In this document: one piece after another, positions 1 to 6,145 of the stretch
Layout: the number at the start of each line of letters is the position of its first letter
Position numbering within the stretch: position 1 is the first letter of the stretch
Source of the DNA: Candidatus Poribacteria bacterium
Lineage (GTDB): Bacteria > Poribacteria > WGA-4E > GCA-2687025
NCBI GenBank assembly: GCA_002687025.1
Contig: NYZG01000180.1
Coordinates: forward strand, 1-8,650
DNA length: 8,650 nt
Reading direction: 5' to 3'
The notes under the pieces: model-generated
The model's input: the letters and a program-made list of their open reading frames with translations, nothing else
Database searches by the model: none
What the model was told of the DNA's origin: nothing
Program-made: the position numbers and the translations under genes

Positions 1-1
1 G

Positions 2-778
2 ATGGGCATCCCGGTGCGGTTCTTCCATTACCTGCTCATGGCGCTGCTCACTGTGGCGACGGTGATCTCGATACAGGCAGTGGGCGTGGTATTGGTGTCC
101 GCGATGCTCATCATCCCGGCGGCCGCGGCGTATCTGCTGACGGATCGCCTGCCGTTGATGATCGCGCTGTCGGCGTTGTTCGGCGTGCTGTCGGGGGTGC
201 TCGGGGCGTTCGTGAGTTTCTTGGGGCCCAGTCTTCCGACGGGGCCGTTCATGGTCGTCGCGGGGGCTACGCTCTTCACCGCCGCGTACGTCTTCTCCCC
301 ACGCTACGGGGTGTTGGTCCGGTTCGTCCGGCGCGTACGCAAGCGGCGGCGCGTTGCGATCGAGAACATCCTCAAGAGCATCTACCATGCCCTGGAACGG
401 GCCGAGTCGGGCGCCGCGCGCATCGACGATATCGCTGACGCCCGGGCGGAGACGCCCGATGTCGTCCGGCGTCATTTGAGGCCGGCACTCAGGCGGGGCT
501 TCGTGACCGTCGAGGGTGAGGCCGTGCGCCTGACCGACACGGGCGAAACGCGCGCGGAGCGCGTCGTGCGGAACCATCGGCTGTGGGAGCTGTACCTGAC
601 GAAAGAGGCGGAGATCGCCTCGGACCACGTGCATGAGGACGCCGAGGAGATCGAACACGTGCTCGGCGAAGACATCGTGCGGCAGTTGGAGCGGCAGCTC
701 GACTACCCGGACACCGATCCTCACGGACGACGTATACCGGGCGTCCAGACATCGTCTGCAGGCGAGGGGAGTGCATGA
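2..778 (+). CDS. Metal ABC transporter permease (ABC-3 family) fused to DtxR/MntR-type domain, 5' partial
   Basis: This is the C-terminal 258 residues of an inner-membrane permease of the Mn/Zn/Fe ABC-3 family (TroC/MntB/ZnuB type); the true start lies left of the window. The first visible Met aligns with mid-protein sequence of the next gene, so it is not the start. Residues 1-110 hold about three membrane segments, including the family-typical AMLIIPAAAAYLLTDRL, and end in a basic cytoplasmic stretch (RRVRKRRR). Residues ~118-250 form a DtxR-like regulator: winged helix ~138-180 ending in RLTDTG, then NHRLWE, DHVHEDAEEIEHV and the closing DPHGRRIPG. Ligands by alignment to DtxR/MntR are H192, E196, H211, E215, E218 and H219. 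E215 replaces DtxR Cys102 as in Mn-sensing MntR, but the N-terminal Asp/Glu ligands of MntR are Asn and Lys here. The fusion recalls chlamydial YtgCR. Whether the domain binds DNA or only senses metal is unknown. The stop overlaps the next start (ATGA). Confidence 0.88.
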   Translation: MGIPVRFFHYLLMALLTVATVISIQAVGVVLVSAMLIIPAAAAYLLTDRLPLMIALSALFGVLSGVLGAFVSFLGPSLPTGPFMVVAGATLFTAAYVFSPRYGVLVRFVRRVRKRRRVAIENILKSIYHALERAESGAARIDDIADARAETPDVVRRHLRPALRRGFVTVEGEAVRLTDTGETRAERVVRNHRLWELYLTKEAEIASDHVHEDAEEIEHVLGEDIVRQLERQLDYPDTDPHGRRIPGVQTSSAGEGSA

Positions 779-2121
779 ACGGGCTGATCCCTTCCTTCGA
801 GTGGCGCCACGTCGTGGTCGAGCCGTGGACGGTGGGCGCCGGCACGTCGATCTGGATCGTGCTCATGGGCGCTCTGGTAGCGGTCTCCTGTGGGCTCATC
901 GGTTGCTTCCTGGTCCTGCGTGGAATGTCCCTCATCGGGGACGCGATCAGCCACGCGGTCCTGCCCGGGATCGCGCTGGCGTTTCTGCTGTCGGGCTCCC
1001 GGGCGTCTCTGCCGATGTTCGTGGGAGCGGCGATATTCGGCGTGCTGACCGCCGTCCTTATCGAGACGGTGTACAAGCACAGTCGCATCAAGCAGGACGC
1101 GGCGATGGGCGTCGTGTTCCCGACGCTCTTCGCGGTGGGCGTGATCCTCATCAGTCTGCTGGCGGACAAGGTTGACCTCGACCAGGAGTGCGTGCTGTAC
1201 GGGGAGATCGCCTTCATCCCGCTGGAGGATCGCACGACGCTTCTCGGCGTGACGCTCGGCCCCGAGTCGGTGATGATCATGGCGTTCGTGTGCGGGCTGA
1301 TCGTGCTGGGGATCGCGCTGTTCTACAGGCCGCTGTTGGTGGCGTCGTTTGACCCGGCGTTGGCGACATCGATCGGGTTCAGCGCTGTTGTGATCCACTA
1401 CTCCATGATGACGATGCTGTCTCTCACCGTGGTGAGCGCGTTCGAGTCCGTCGGGGCTATCCTCGTCGTGTCGATGCTTATCGCGCCGGCGGCGACGGCG
1501 TATCTGTTGACGGATCGACTGTCCCGCATGCTCGTCCTCTCGGCCGTGCATGGGGTTCTGACGGCCCTGGGTGGGTGGCATCTCAGCGTTTGGCTGGAGT
1601 GCTCGACCGCGGGAGCGATGGTGGTGGTCGGCACGACGCTGTTCCTGCTCGCCTTCGTGTGTTCCCCAGCGCACGGCCTGGTGGCCCGCGCGGCCCGGCG
1701 CATACAGCTCTCCCGACGCATGGCCGACGAGAACGTCCTGGGCGCGCTCATCCGCGCCGAAGAGGACGGCGCCCCGGCGTTCACGACCGTTACGCTGGCC
1801 GCCTGGTTGCGGCTGCCGGCCGGACGCGTCGCCGGCGTGGTCAGGCGACTTCGGGCGCGGGGTTGGCTGATCGCGATGGGTAGCGACGGCGTAGGGCTCA
1901 CCGATGCCGGACGCGAGCAGGCAACGCAGGTGCTGCGGGCGCACCGACTGTGGGAGACGCTGCTCAGTCGAGAGGTAGGTCTGCCCGGCGACCACCTGCA
2001 CGATGCCGCCGCGCATCTCGAACACTACATCGACACGGACACGCTGGAGACGCTCGATCTCACTCTCGGCCGCCCAGACATCGACCCACACGGCGCGACG
2101 ATACCCACACCCCGTCGGTAG
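775..2121 (+). CDS. Metal ABC transporter permease (ABC-3 family) fused to DtxR-type domain
   Basis: Complete 448-residue protein, paralogous to the preceding gene and about 150 residues longer than a plain ABC-3 permease. Residues ~20-300 contain about eight hydrophobic segments and the family features GDAISHAVLPG (56-65), YGEIAFIP and MLIAPAATAYLLTDRL. It should form, with its neighbour, a heterodimeric channel for Mn2+, Fe2+ or Zn2+ import. Residues ~316-448 are a DtxR-like domain: winged helix ~336-376, GLTDAG, AHRLWE (H390, E394), DHLHDAAAHLEHY (H409, E416, H417) and DPHGATIP. The residue matching DtxR Cys102 / MntR Glu99 is Ala413, and the N-terminal ligand position (ENVLGALI) is also not conserved, so the primary metal site looks crippled. 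The ATG at 775 overlaps the upstream stop and has a purine-rich GAGGGGAG site just upstream, indicating translational coupling. The substrate metal cannot be told from the sequence. Confidence 0.93.
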   Translation: MNGLIPSFEWRHVVVEPWTVGAGTSIWIVLMGALVAVSCGLIGCFLVLRGMSLIGDAISHAVLPGIALAFLLSGSRASLPMFVGAAIFGVLTAVLIETVYKHSRIKQDAAMGVVFPTLFAVGVILISLLADKVDLDQECVLYGEIAFIPLEDRTTLLGVTLGPESVMIMAFVCGLIVLGIALFYRPLLVASFDPALATSIGFSAVVIHYSMMTMLSLTVVSAFESVGAILVVSMLIAPAATAYLLTDRLSRMLVLSAVHGVLTALGGWHLSVWLECSTAGAMVVVGTTLFLLAFVCSPAHGLVARAARRIQLSRRMADENVLGALIRAEEDGAPAFTTVTLAAWLRLPAGRVAGVVRRLRARGWLIAMGSDGVGLTDAGREQATQVLRAHRLWETLLSREVGLPGDHLHDAAAHLEHYIDTDTLETLDLTLGRPDIDPHGATIPTPRR

Positions 2122-2309
2122 GCGAGGAGGGGCGCCGGCCGTGAGCCGCGGCACGTGAGTCGTGCGTGGAAACGGGTGGGTCGTGGCGCGCCCCGCTCAG
2201 CCTGCGCCGGAACGGCGCGCTCGGCGCCGTCGTGGGGCGTGCTGAGGGTGGCGCGTGGGGTAGGAGCGGCAGACCTACGTCGAGGAGGTCGCGCGGCGGG
2301 CGATTGCGG
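2122..2309. other. Convergent intergenic gap with hairpins
   Basis: This 188-base gap lies between the ends of the permease gene and the opposing HIRAN-like gene. It holds an outer inverted repeat (2188-2201 with 2241-2254, 12 of 14 positions pairing) enclosing a perfect 5-bp stem (2204-2208 with 2214-2218, loop GGAAC), and a small stem GACCT/AGGTC at 2271-2289. No T-run follows on either strand, so it is not a classical intrinsic terminator. It could still slow or stop converging transcription. I see no gene in it. Confidence 0.35.
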
Positions 2310-2831
2310 CTAAGCGTCGCTTCCCTTGTCGTCTGCGTCATCCGCGGGGCTGTCGCCGTCTTCGGCGGCCGCGTCGTCCGCTGCGTCGTCGCCGTCGGCT
2401 TCCGCGTCGTCCTCGAGGTCCACGTCTTCGTCGTCCTCTTCGACGACCTCAGGCTCGGCGTCGAACAGCCCGGCGAGGGGAGGGAGGCCGCCAGCGGAAG
2501 AACGGCGTATGCCGCGCCGCGCGAGGATCGCGCTCACTTCCTGCTGGGCGACCGACGTGATCTGCATCGGGATACGATCGTCCGCCATGTCGCCATTGAT
2601 GACGCACTGGAAACGGACTCCTTCCTTAAGCGCCGGCAGAACCACCGACCCGGCGATCTCGGCGTCAACGTACCCGAGGGGTTCGTTCACTTCATTCACT
2701 ACGGCAATGAGGTTCGGATCGTGCGCGTCCTGGCGACGTCTATACAGGAACACCTGCTCGCCTATGTTGACCACCTGCGCGCCGAACTCCGCGCAGCCGT
2801 CAATATAGGTGTCTACCATGCCGTTTTCCAT
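2310..2831 (-). CDS. Small HIRAN-like domain protein with acidic C-terminal tail
   Basis: A 173-residue cytoplasmic protein. Residues ~18-80 resemble a HIRAN domain, the small beta-barrel that in HLTF/Rad5 relatives binds 3' ends of single-stranded DNA. The visible pattern is a basic YRRRQ, then HDPNLIAVVNE, then PLGYVDAEIAGSV, followed by LKEGVRFQCVING, matching the family order 'R...DPNAIAV...IGYV...A..L..G'. Residues ~88-125 are a linker with a short predicted helix. Residues 126-173 are almost entirely Asp, Glu and Ala, a disordered acidic tail of the kind seen in DNA-mimic or SSB-like tails. The start is well supported: GGAGAG (complement of 2838-2843) lies 6 bases before the ATG, and an extended -10 promoter lies further upstream. 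It stands alone on its strand, so no operon partner hints at its process. Assignment to HIRAN is by pattern only; stand-alone HIRAN proteins have no established function. Confidence 0.72.
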   Translation of the reverse strand: MENGMVDTYIDGCAEFGAQVVNIGEQVFLYRRRQDAHDPNLIAVVNEVNEPLGYVDAEIAGSVVLPALKEGVRFQCVINGDMADDRIPMQITSVAQQEVSAILARRGIRRSSAGGLPPLAGLFDAEPEVVEEDDEDVDLEDDAEADGDDAADDAAAEDGDSPADDADDKGSDA

Positions 2832-2837
2832 TGGATG

Positions 2838-2843
2838 CTCTCC
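2838..2843 (-). promoter_or_regulatory. Ribosome binding site of the HIRAN-like gene
   Basis: On the minus strand this reads GGAGAG, a good Shine-Dalgarno match, with 6 bases before the ATG at 2831. It decides the start at Met1 rather than Met5. Confidence 0.6.
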
Positions 2844-2894
2844 GCAACGAAATGCCAGGGCGTGGGTCGCGTGGCCTGTCTGAGAGGACGAGAA

Positions 2895-2924
2895 ATCCTA
2901 GCACCGATGATCCGCGACGGTCAA
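2895..2924 (-). promoter_or_regulatory. Sigma70-like extended -10 promoter of the HIRAN-like gene
   Basis: Read on the minus strand there is a -35 box TTGACC (2919-2924, 5 of 6 to consensus), an 18-base spacer and a -10 box TAGGAT (2895-2900, 4 of 6) preceded by TGC, an extended -10 motif. Transcription would start near 2888, giving a leader of about 57 bases before the ATG at 2831. No clear operator palindrome overlaps it. Confidence 0.5.
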
Positions 2925-3214
2925 AGGCAGTCGCCGACTGTCAGAGCCGTTCGGCCGGTTCCAGGGGCCTCCGTCGCCGCTTCCCAAGGATACCCCAAAG
3001 CGCGCGCGTTGGCTTATTCGGCGACCGGCTCTATCGCGTCGGCGCCATGACACGTGCGGAAAGCTGCACGACGTGGAAGCGCTGGCCGGCCGCTCGTTCG
3101 TCCGACGCGCGGTCGCGACGCTTCGTGCGCGAGGGCCGAATGTCGTACCATCCCGTGCGAGCCGATCTGCCTAACACCGCACCGGGTCCCGGCGAAAACA
3201 CCCAACGAGAAGAG

Positions 3215-5113
3215 ATGACGCCGCCACTCACCCGCTCATGCTATGACACGCTACCGGCCAGGCCATGCCGCTTGGCCATGCGGCTCGCGCTCTTCTTGCT
3301 GTGCGCGGCAGTCATGGGCGCGCGCGCGGACGTGAGCTTCGAAGACAGTGAATTGGGGGTCGCGGGATTGCTCCGCGCTGGCGACCGCGCGCGGTTTACG
3401 GTCACGATGCGCGCCGACGGGGCCGGGGCCGAGGGCGTCCTGTCGTGCTCCGCCGGGACAGGACGCATCGAGCGCGCGGTGAACGTTCCACCCCTGGGCA
3501 AGCTCCGCTGGGAGGAATCCATCCACATTCCTCCCCTCGCGAGCGCCGTCCTGGTCGAATTCGTCTCGGCCGACGGGCGTGTGACGGCCTCCTCGATGCC
3601 GGTCGCCTCCACCGTCTCTTCGGGAGATGTCGGCATCCTGGCGGTTACGGCGCGACGCGGGACGCTAGCAGCCGTGGACCGACGTCCCGCGGCCGATTGG
3701 CTTGGTGACCAGAGTCGCCGCGCGGGCGACCTGATCGTGGCCGAAACGGCCTCGTTGATTGCGCTGCCGCACGCGTGGCCTGGGTGGACCGGGGTGGATA
3801 TCGTCGTCTGGACGGGCATCGATCCGCGCTCGCCGTCTCTCGGCGCCGAGAAACGCGACGCGCTGCTGCAGTGGGTCGCGCGCGGCGGATCGCTCATCTG
3901 TCTGCACGACGGCCTGATGGACGGTTGGGTGGACTCGTTCCTGGGCCCGCACATGCCCACATCACCCACGACGCGGCGGGAGGCGACGCCGTGGGGAAAT
4001 GCCGCGCGCTGTCTTACCGGGGCGCGTCGCCCCGACGCGAGCGTCATCTTGGCCGCGGACGGGGTCGACATCGTGACAGCGCGTCGCCTCGGGCTGGGGC
4101 GCGTCGTGTACGTAGCGACATCGCCGCGAGCCTTGACCCCCGAAGGCGAGGCGCGGTTGTGGAGGCTCATCCTCAGCTGCGCCGCCCCGCCCGTTATGGA
4201 TGCCTCTCCGCCGACAACGCGCAAGAGCCGCGAGCGTCTGCTGACGCGTCTCGAGGCCGTGTCCGAGAGCGGCCCGCGCGTGCCGATGAAGACGCGGAGG
4301 CTGCTCCTGGCCTCGGGCATATGGTTGGCGGTCGTCGTGGCTTTGGGCGTCTGGCATACGCGCTTCCGACCACGGTTCGGCTGGGTGGTCATCGCGCTTG
4401 CGGTGGGCGCCGCGTGCGCCGTGCCCATCGGCCTGCGGTCGCGAACACAGTTCGTGGCGCCGCTGGAACTGGGCCTGCTGCGCATGTTCCCGGAGATAGG
4501 CGCGGGATACTGGTACGGCGTCGTCTCAGTACCGGCGATGGAGGAGAGCGACCTGCGCGCGAAGTTCAGCGCCGATGTTCACATGCTGCCACTGGAAGAG
4601 CGGAGCTTCGGCGCGACATGGGCGCAGGACATTCCGCGCGTCGGTGGCGGCGGCGAGTTGCGGAACATGCGCCCCGACCCCTCTCGGCGCACGTATTGGC
4701 ATGCCCAGGCGTTCCTACCGTCTTACGGCCGCGTGTCGGACAGCCCCGAGGGCGTCGTGACGAATCACACGCCGCTGACGTTCCGTGGCGGCCTCATCGT
4801 GCGCGGCGACGAGGGCGCGGCCATCGGCCCCCTGGGTCCCGGGGAGAGCGCCCCCTACGAGCTGTCCGAGATCGTGAAGCGGCAGCGCTTCTGGTCACGG
4901 CTGGACATCCCGGAGGCGGCGTTCGCGTATTGGGCGCGAGAAGGCGCGCTCGACGCCCTCTCCGATGGCGCCGGTCCGATGTTCCTCGGGTGGACGCGCG
5001 GCGTCGTGAGCCTGGGTACCCAGGGCCGGCCGTCGCCGGAGAACGTGTTGCTCGTCATCGCCCCGCTTGATACAAATGCCGCCGGAGACGACGCCCGGCC
5101 ACAGAATCGGTGA
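3215..5113 (+). CDS. Membrane-anchored protein with secreted amidotransferase-fold (GATase1-like) domain
   Basis: A 632-residue protein of unknown function. With the start at 3215 (GAGAAGAG immediately upstream), a hydrophobic segment at ~22-36 ends in GARA/DV, a plausible signal-peptidase I site after residue 38. The ATG at 3278 would give a shorter, more standard signal peptide but lacks a ribosome site. Residues 39-135 look like an extracytoplasmic beta-sandwich. Residues ~138-325 resemble the class I glutamine amidotransferase-like fold: DIVVWTGID, then ALLQWVARGGSLICLHDG, then a later strand GRVVYVATSP. No Cys-based nucleophile elbow is visible, so it is probably non-catalytic. Two membrane segments follow (~363-380 and ~389-407), then a ~225-residue C-terminal domain I do not recognise. 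Similar layouts occur near Bat/aerotolerance-type genes in planctomycete-like bacteria, but no such neighbours are seen here. It is followed after 7 bases by the kinase gene, suggesting co-transcription. Confidence 0.8.
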   Translation: MTPPLTRSCYDTLPARPCRLAMRLALFLLCAAVMGARADVSFEDSELGVAGLLRAGDRARFTVTMRADGAGAEGVLSCSAGTGRIERAVNVPPLGKLRWEESIHIPPLASAVLVEFVSADGRVTASSMPVASTVSSGDVGILAVTARRGTLAAVDRRPAADWLGDQSRRAGDLIVAETASLIALPHAWPGWTGVDIVVWTGIDPRSPSLGAEKRDALLQWVARGGSLICLHDGLMDGWVDSFLGPHMPTSPTTRREATPWGNAARCLTGARRPDASVILAADGVDIVTARRLGLGRVVYVATSPRALTPEGEARLWRLILSCAAPPVMDASPPTTRKSRERLLTRLEAVSESGPRVPMKTRRLLLASGIWLAVVVALGVWHTRFRPRFGWVVIALAVGAACAVPIGLRSRTQFVAPLELGLLRMFPEIGAGYWYGVVSVPAMEESDLRAKFSADVHMLPLEERSFGATWAQDIPRVGGGGELRNMRPDPSRRTYWHAQAFLPSYGRVSDSPEGVVTNHTPLTFRGGLIVRGDEGAAIGPLGPGESAPYELSEIVKRQRFWSRLDIPEAAFAYWAREGALDALSDGAGPMFLGWTRGVVSLGTQGRPSPENVLLVIAPLDTNAAGDDARPQNR

Positions 5114-5120
5114 GCGCAAG

Positions 5121-6053
5121 ATGTCAGAAGTCGGATCGGTAGCCTGCGTCGGAATTTACGTTGCCGACGCCCTCGCGAAGCCCGTCGACGAGATGCCCGA
5201 GCGCGGCAAGCTCGTCCTGTTCGACCAACTGGAACTGCACACCGGGGGCTGCGCCAACAACACGGCGATCGCCCTGTCGCGCCTGGGAATCCCGACGCGG
5301 GCGCTCGGCAAGATCGGCCGCGACGCGTTCGGGGACTTCGTCCTGCAACGGCTCACCGAGGCCGGCGTCGACACCGAGGGCATGATCCGAACGGATGCGA
5401 ACACGTCGTTCACGTTCGTCATGGTGGCCAGTGACGGCGAGCGGACGTTCTTCCACACCATCGGCGCCAACGCGGAACTCACCGCCACCGACGTGCGTCT
5501 CGACCTGATCGAGGACGCGAAGGTGCTGCACGTCGCGGGGACGTTCCTCATGCCCGGATTCGACGGCGAACCCACGGCGGAGCTGCTCCACTGGGCTCGC
5601 GGACGCGGCATCGTCACGGCGTTGGACACGACGTGGGATTCCTCGGGCCGATGGCTCGACACGGTTCGCGACGCGCTCCCGCATCTCGACTTCTTCCTCC
5701 CGAGCATCGAGGAGGCCCGCGCCATAGCCGGCCGTGATGACCCGGACGACGTCGCCCAGGCTCTGCTGGACCTCGGCGTGGGAACGGTCGCGCTGAAGCT
5801 GGGGGCCGACGGCAGCTATATAAGGAGCGCCGACGGCGCCATCCGCATTCCCGCCATCTCAGTCGACGCGGTGGATACAACCGGCGCGGGCGACGCGTAC
5901 GTCGGCGGGTTCCTCGCGGGCCGGGCGATGGGCTGGGACCTGGAGCGTTGCGGGCGTCTCGGGAGCGCCACGGGCGCGGCATGCGTCACGGCTATCGGCA
6001 CGACGCCCGGCCTCAGATCGCTCGAAGAGACGCTGCAGCTCTGGAACGACTGA
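5121..6053 (+). CDS. PfkB/ribokinase-family sugar kinase
   Basis: A complete 310-residue cytoplasmic kinase, the usual length for the family, expected to transfer phosphate from ATP to a sugar or nucleoside hydroxyl. Motifs seen are the substrate-side di-glycine in TGGCANNTA (42-43), GKIGRDAFG (63-71) and the family signature DTTGAGDAYVGGF (252-264) with D258 as the predicted catalytic base and the GAGD anion hole. The usual Mg-associated N-x-x-E reads S-I-E-E (195-198), keeping the Glu but not the Asn. The substrate is not identifiable. I chose the ATG at 5121 because the domain begins right there with SVACVGIYVAD; an earlier in-frame ATG at 5067 would overlap the upstream gene by 47 bases. 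It sits 7 bases after the amidotransferase-fold gene. Its last ~40 codons are duplicated, with divergence, at 8029-8148. Confidence 0.93.
   Translation: MSEVGSVACVGIYVADALAKPVDEMPERGKLVLFDQLELHTGGCANNTAIALSRLGIPTRALGKIGRDAFGDFVLQRLTEAGVDTEGMIRTDANTSFTFVMVASDGERTFFHTIGANAELTATDVRLDLIEDAKVLHVAGTFLMPGFDGEPTAELLHWARGRGIVTALDTTWDSSGRWLDTVRDALPHLDFFLPSIEEARAIAGRDDPDDVAQALLDLGVGTVALKLGADGSYIRSADGAIRIPAISVDAVDTTGAGDAYVGGFLAGRAMGWDLERCGRLGSATGAACVTAIGTTPGLRSLEETLQLWND
5934..6053 (+). repeat. Left copy of duplicated pfkB 3' end
   Basis: The last 39 codons plus stop of the kinase gene align without gaps to 8029-8148 at a constant offset of 2095 bases. Over 5945-6053, 94 of 109 bases match. Of eight differences before position 5994, seven are at codon third positions. 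The stretch 5994-6025 is identical to 8089-8120 over 32 bases. Confidence 0.85.
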
Positions 6054-6145
6054 CGCCAGCGGTCGCGCCAGGCTCCGGTCGATCGCGCGTTGCGGGCATC
6101 GACGACGTCCGACCGGACGGCGGCGAAAGCACGAGGCTAAACACC

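Larger units (their letters stand above)
2832..3214. other. Divergent intergenic region
   Basis: This 383-base stretch separates the HIRAN-like gene from the amidotransferase-fold gene, transcribed away from each other. It contains the minus-strand promoter and ribosome site listed separately. The plus-strand reading frame of the downstream gene happens to be open all the way back to 2831, but its translation (many Arg, Ser and Pro, no domain pattern) looks non-coding and overlaps the opposing promoter. I found no convincing plus-strand promoter, tRNA or repeat. Confidence 0.5.

Noticed and set aside
721..2154. Long minus-strand open frame opposite the second permease gene.
   Set aside because: Low-complexity Arg/His/Gln-rich translation typical of antisense shadows in GC-rich DNA; the plus strand carries clear domain motifs.
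2326..2460. Repetitive GTC/GTCC-type triplets that look like a microsatellite.
   Set aside because: Explained by Asp/Glu/Ala codons of the acidic tail on the minus strand; no constant repeat unit.
2831..3214. In-frame plus-strand extension of the amidotransferase-fold protein by 128 codons.
   Set aside because: The translation has no domain-like pattern, lacks a ribosome site at its start and covers the promoter of the opposing gene; the signal peptide would be internal.
3775..5070. Long plus-strand open frame inside the amidotransferase-fold gene.
   Set aside because: Arg/Gly/Ala-rich out-of-frame shadow with no recognisable motif.
5817..5828. TATATAAGGAG inside pfkB, resembling a -10 box plus ribosome site.
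   Set aside because: It encodes the conserved-looking SYIRSA stretch of the kinase and is not followed by a usable start codon at the right distance.
6106..6119. Small hairpin (CGTCC, loop GACC, GGACG) between pfkB and the hydrolase gene.
   Set aside because: Only a 5-bp stem with no T-run; expected by chance at this GC content.
5948..6145. Upstream extension of the ankyrin/beta-lactamase gene from a TTG inside pfkB.
   Set aside because: It overlaps the kinase C-terminus in another frame, is Arg/His-rich shadow translation, and the ATG at 6146 has its own ribosome site.
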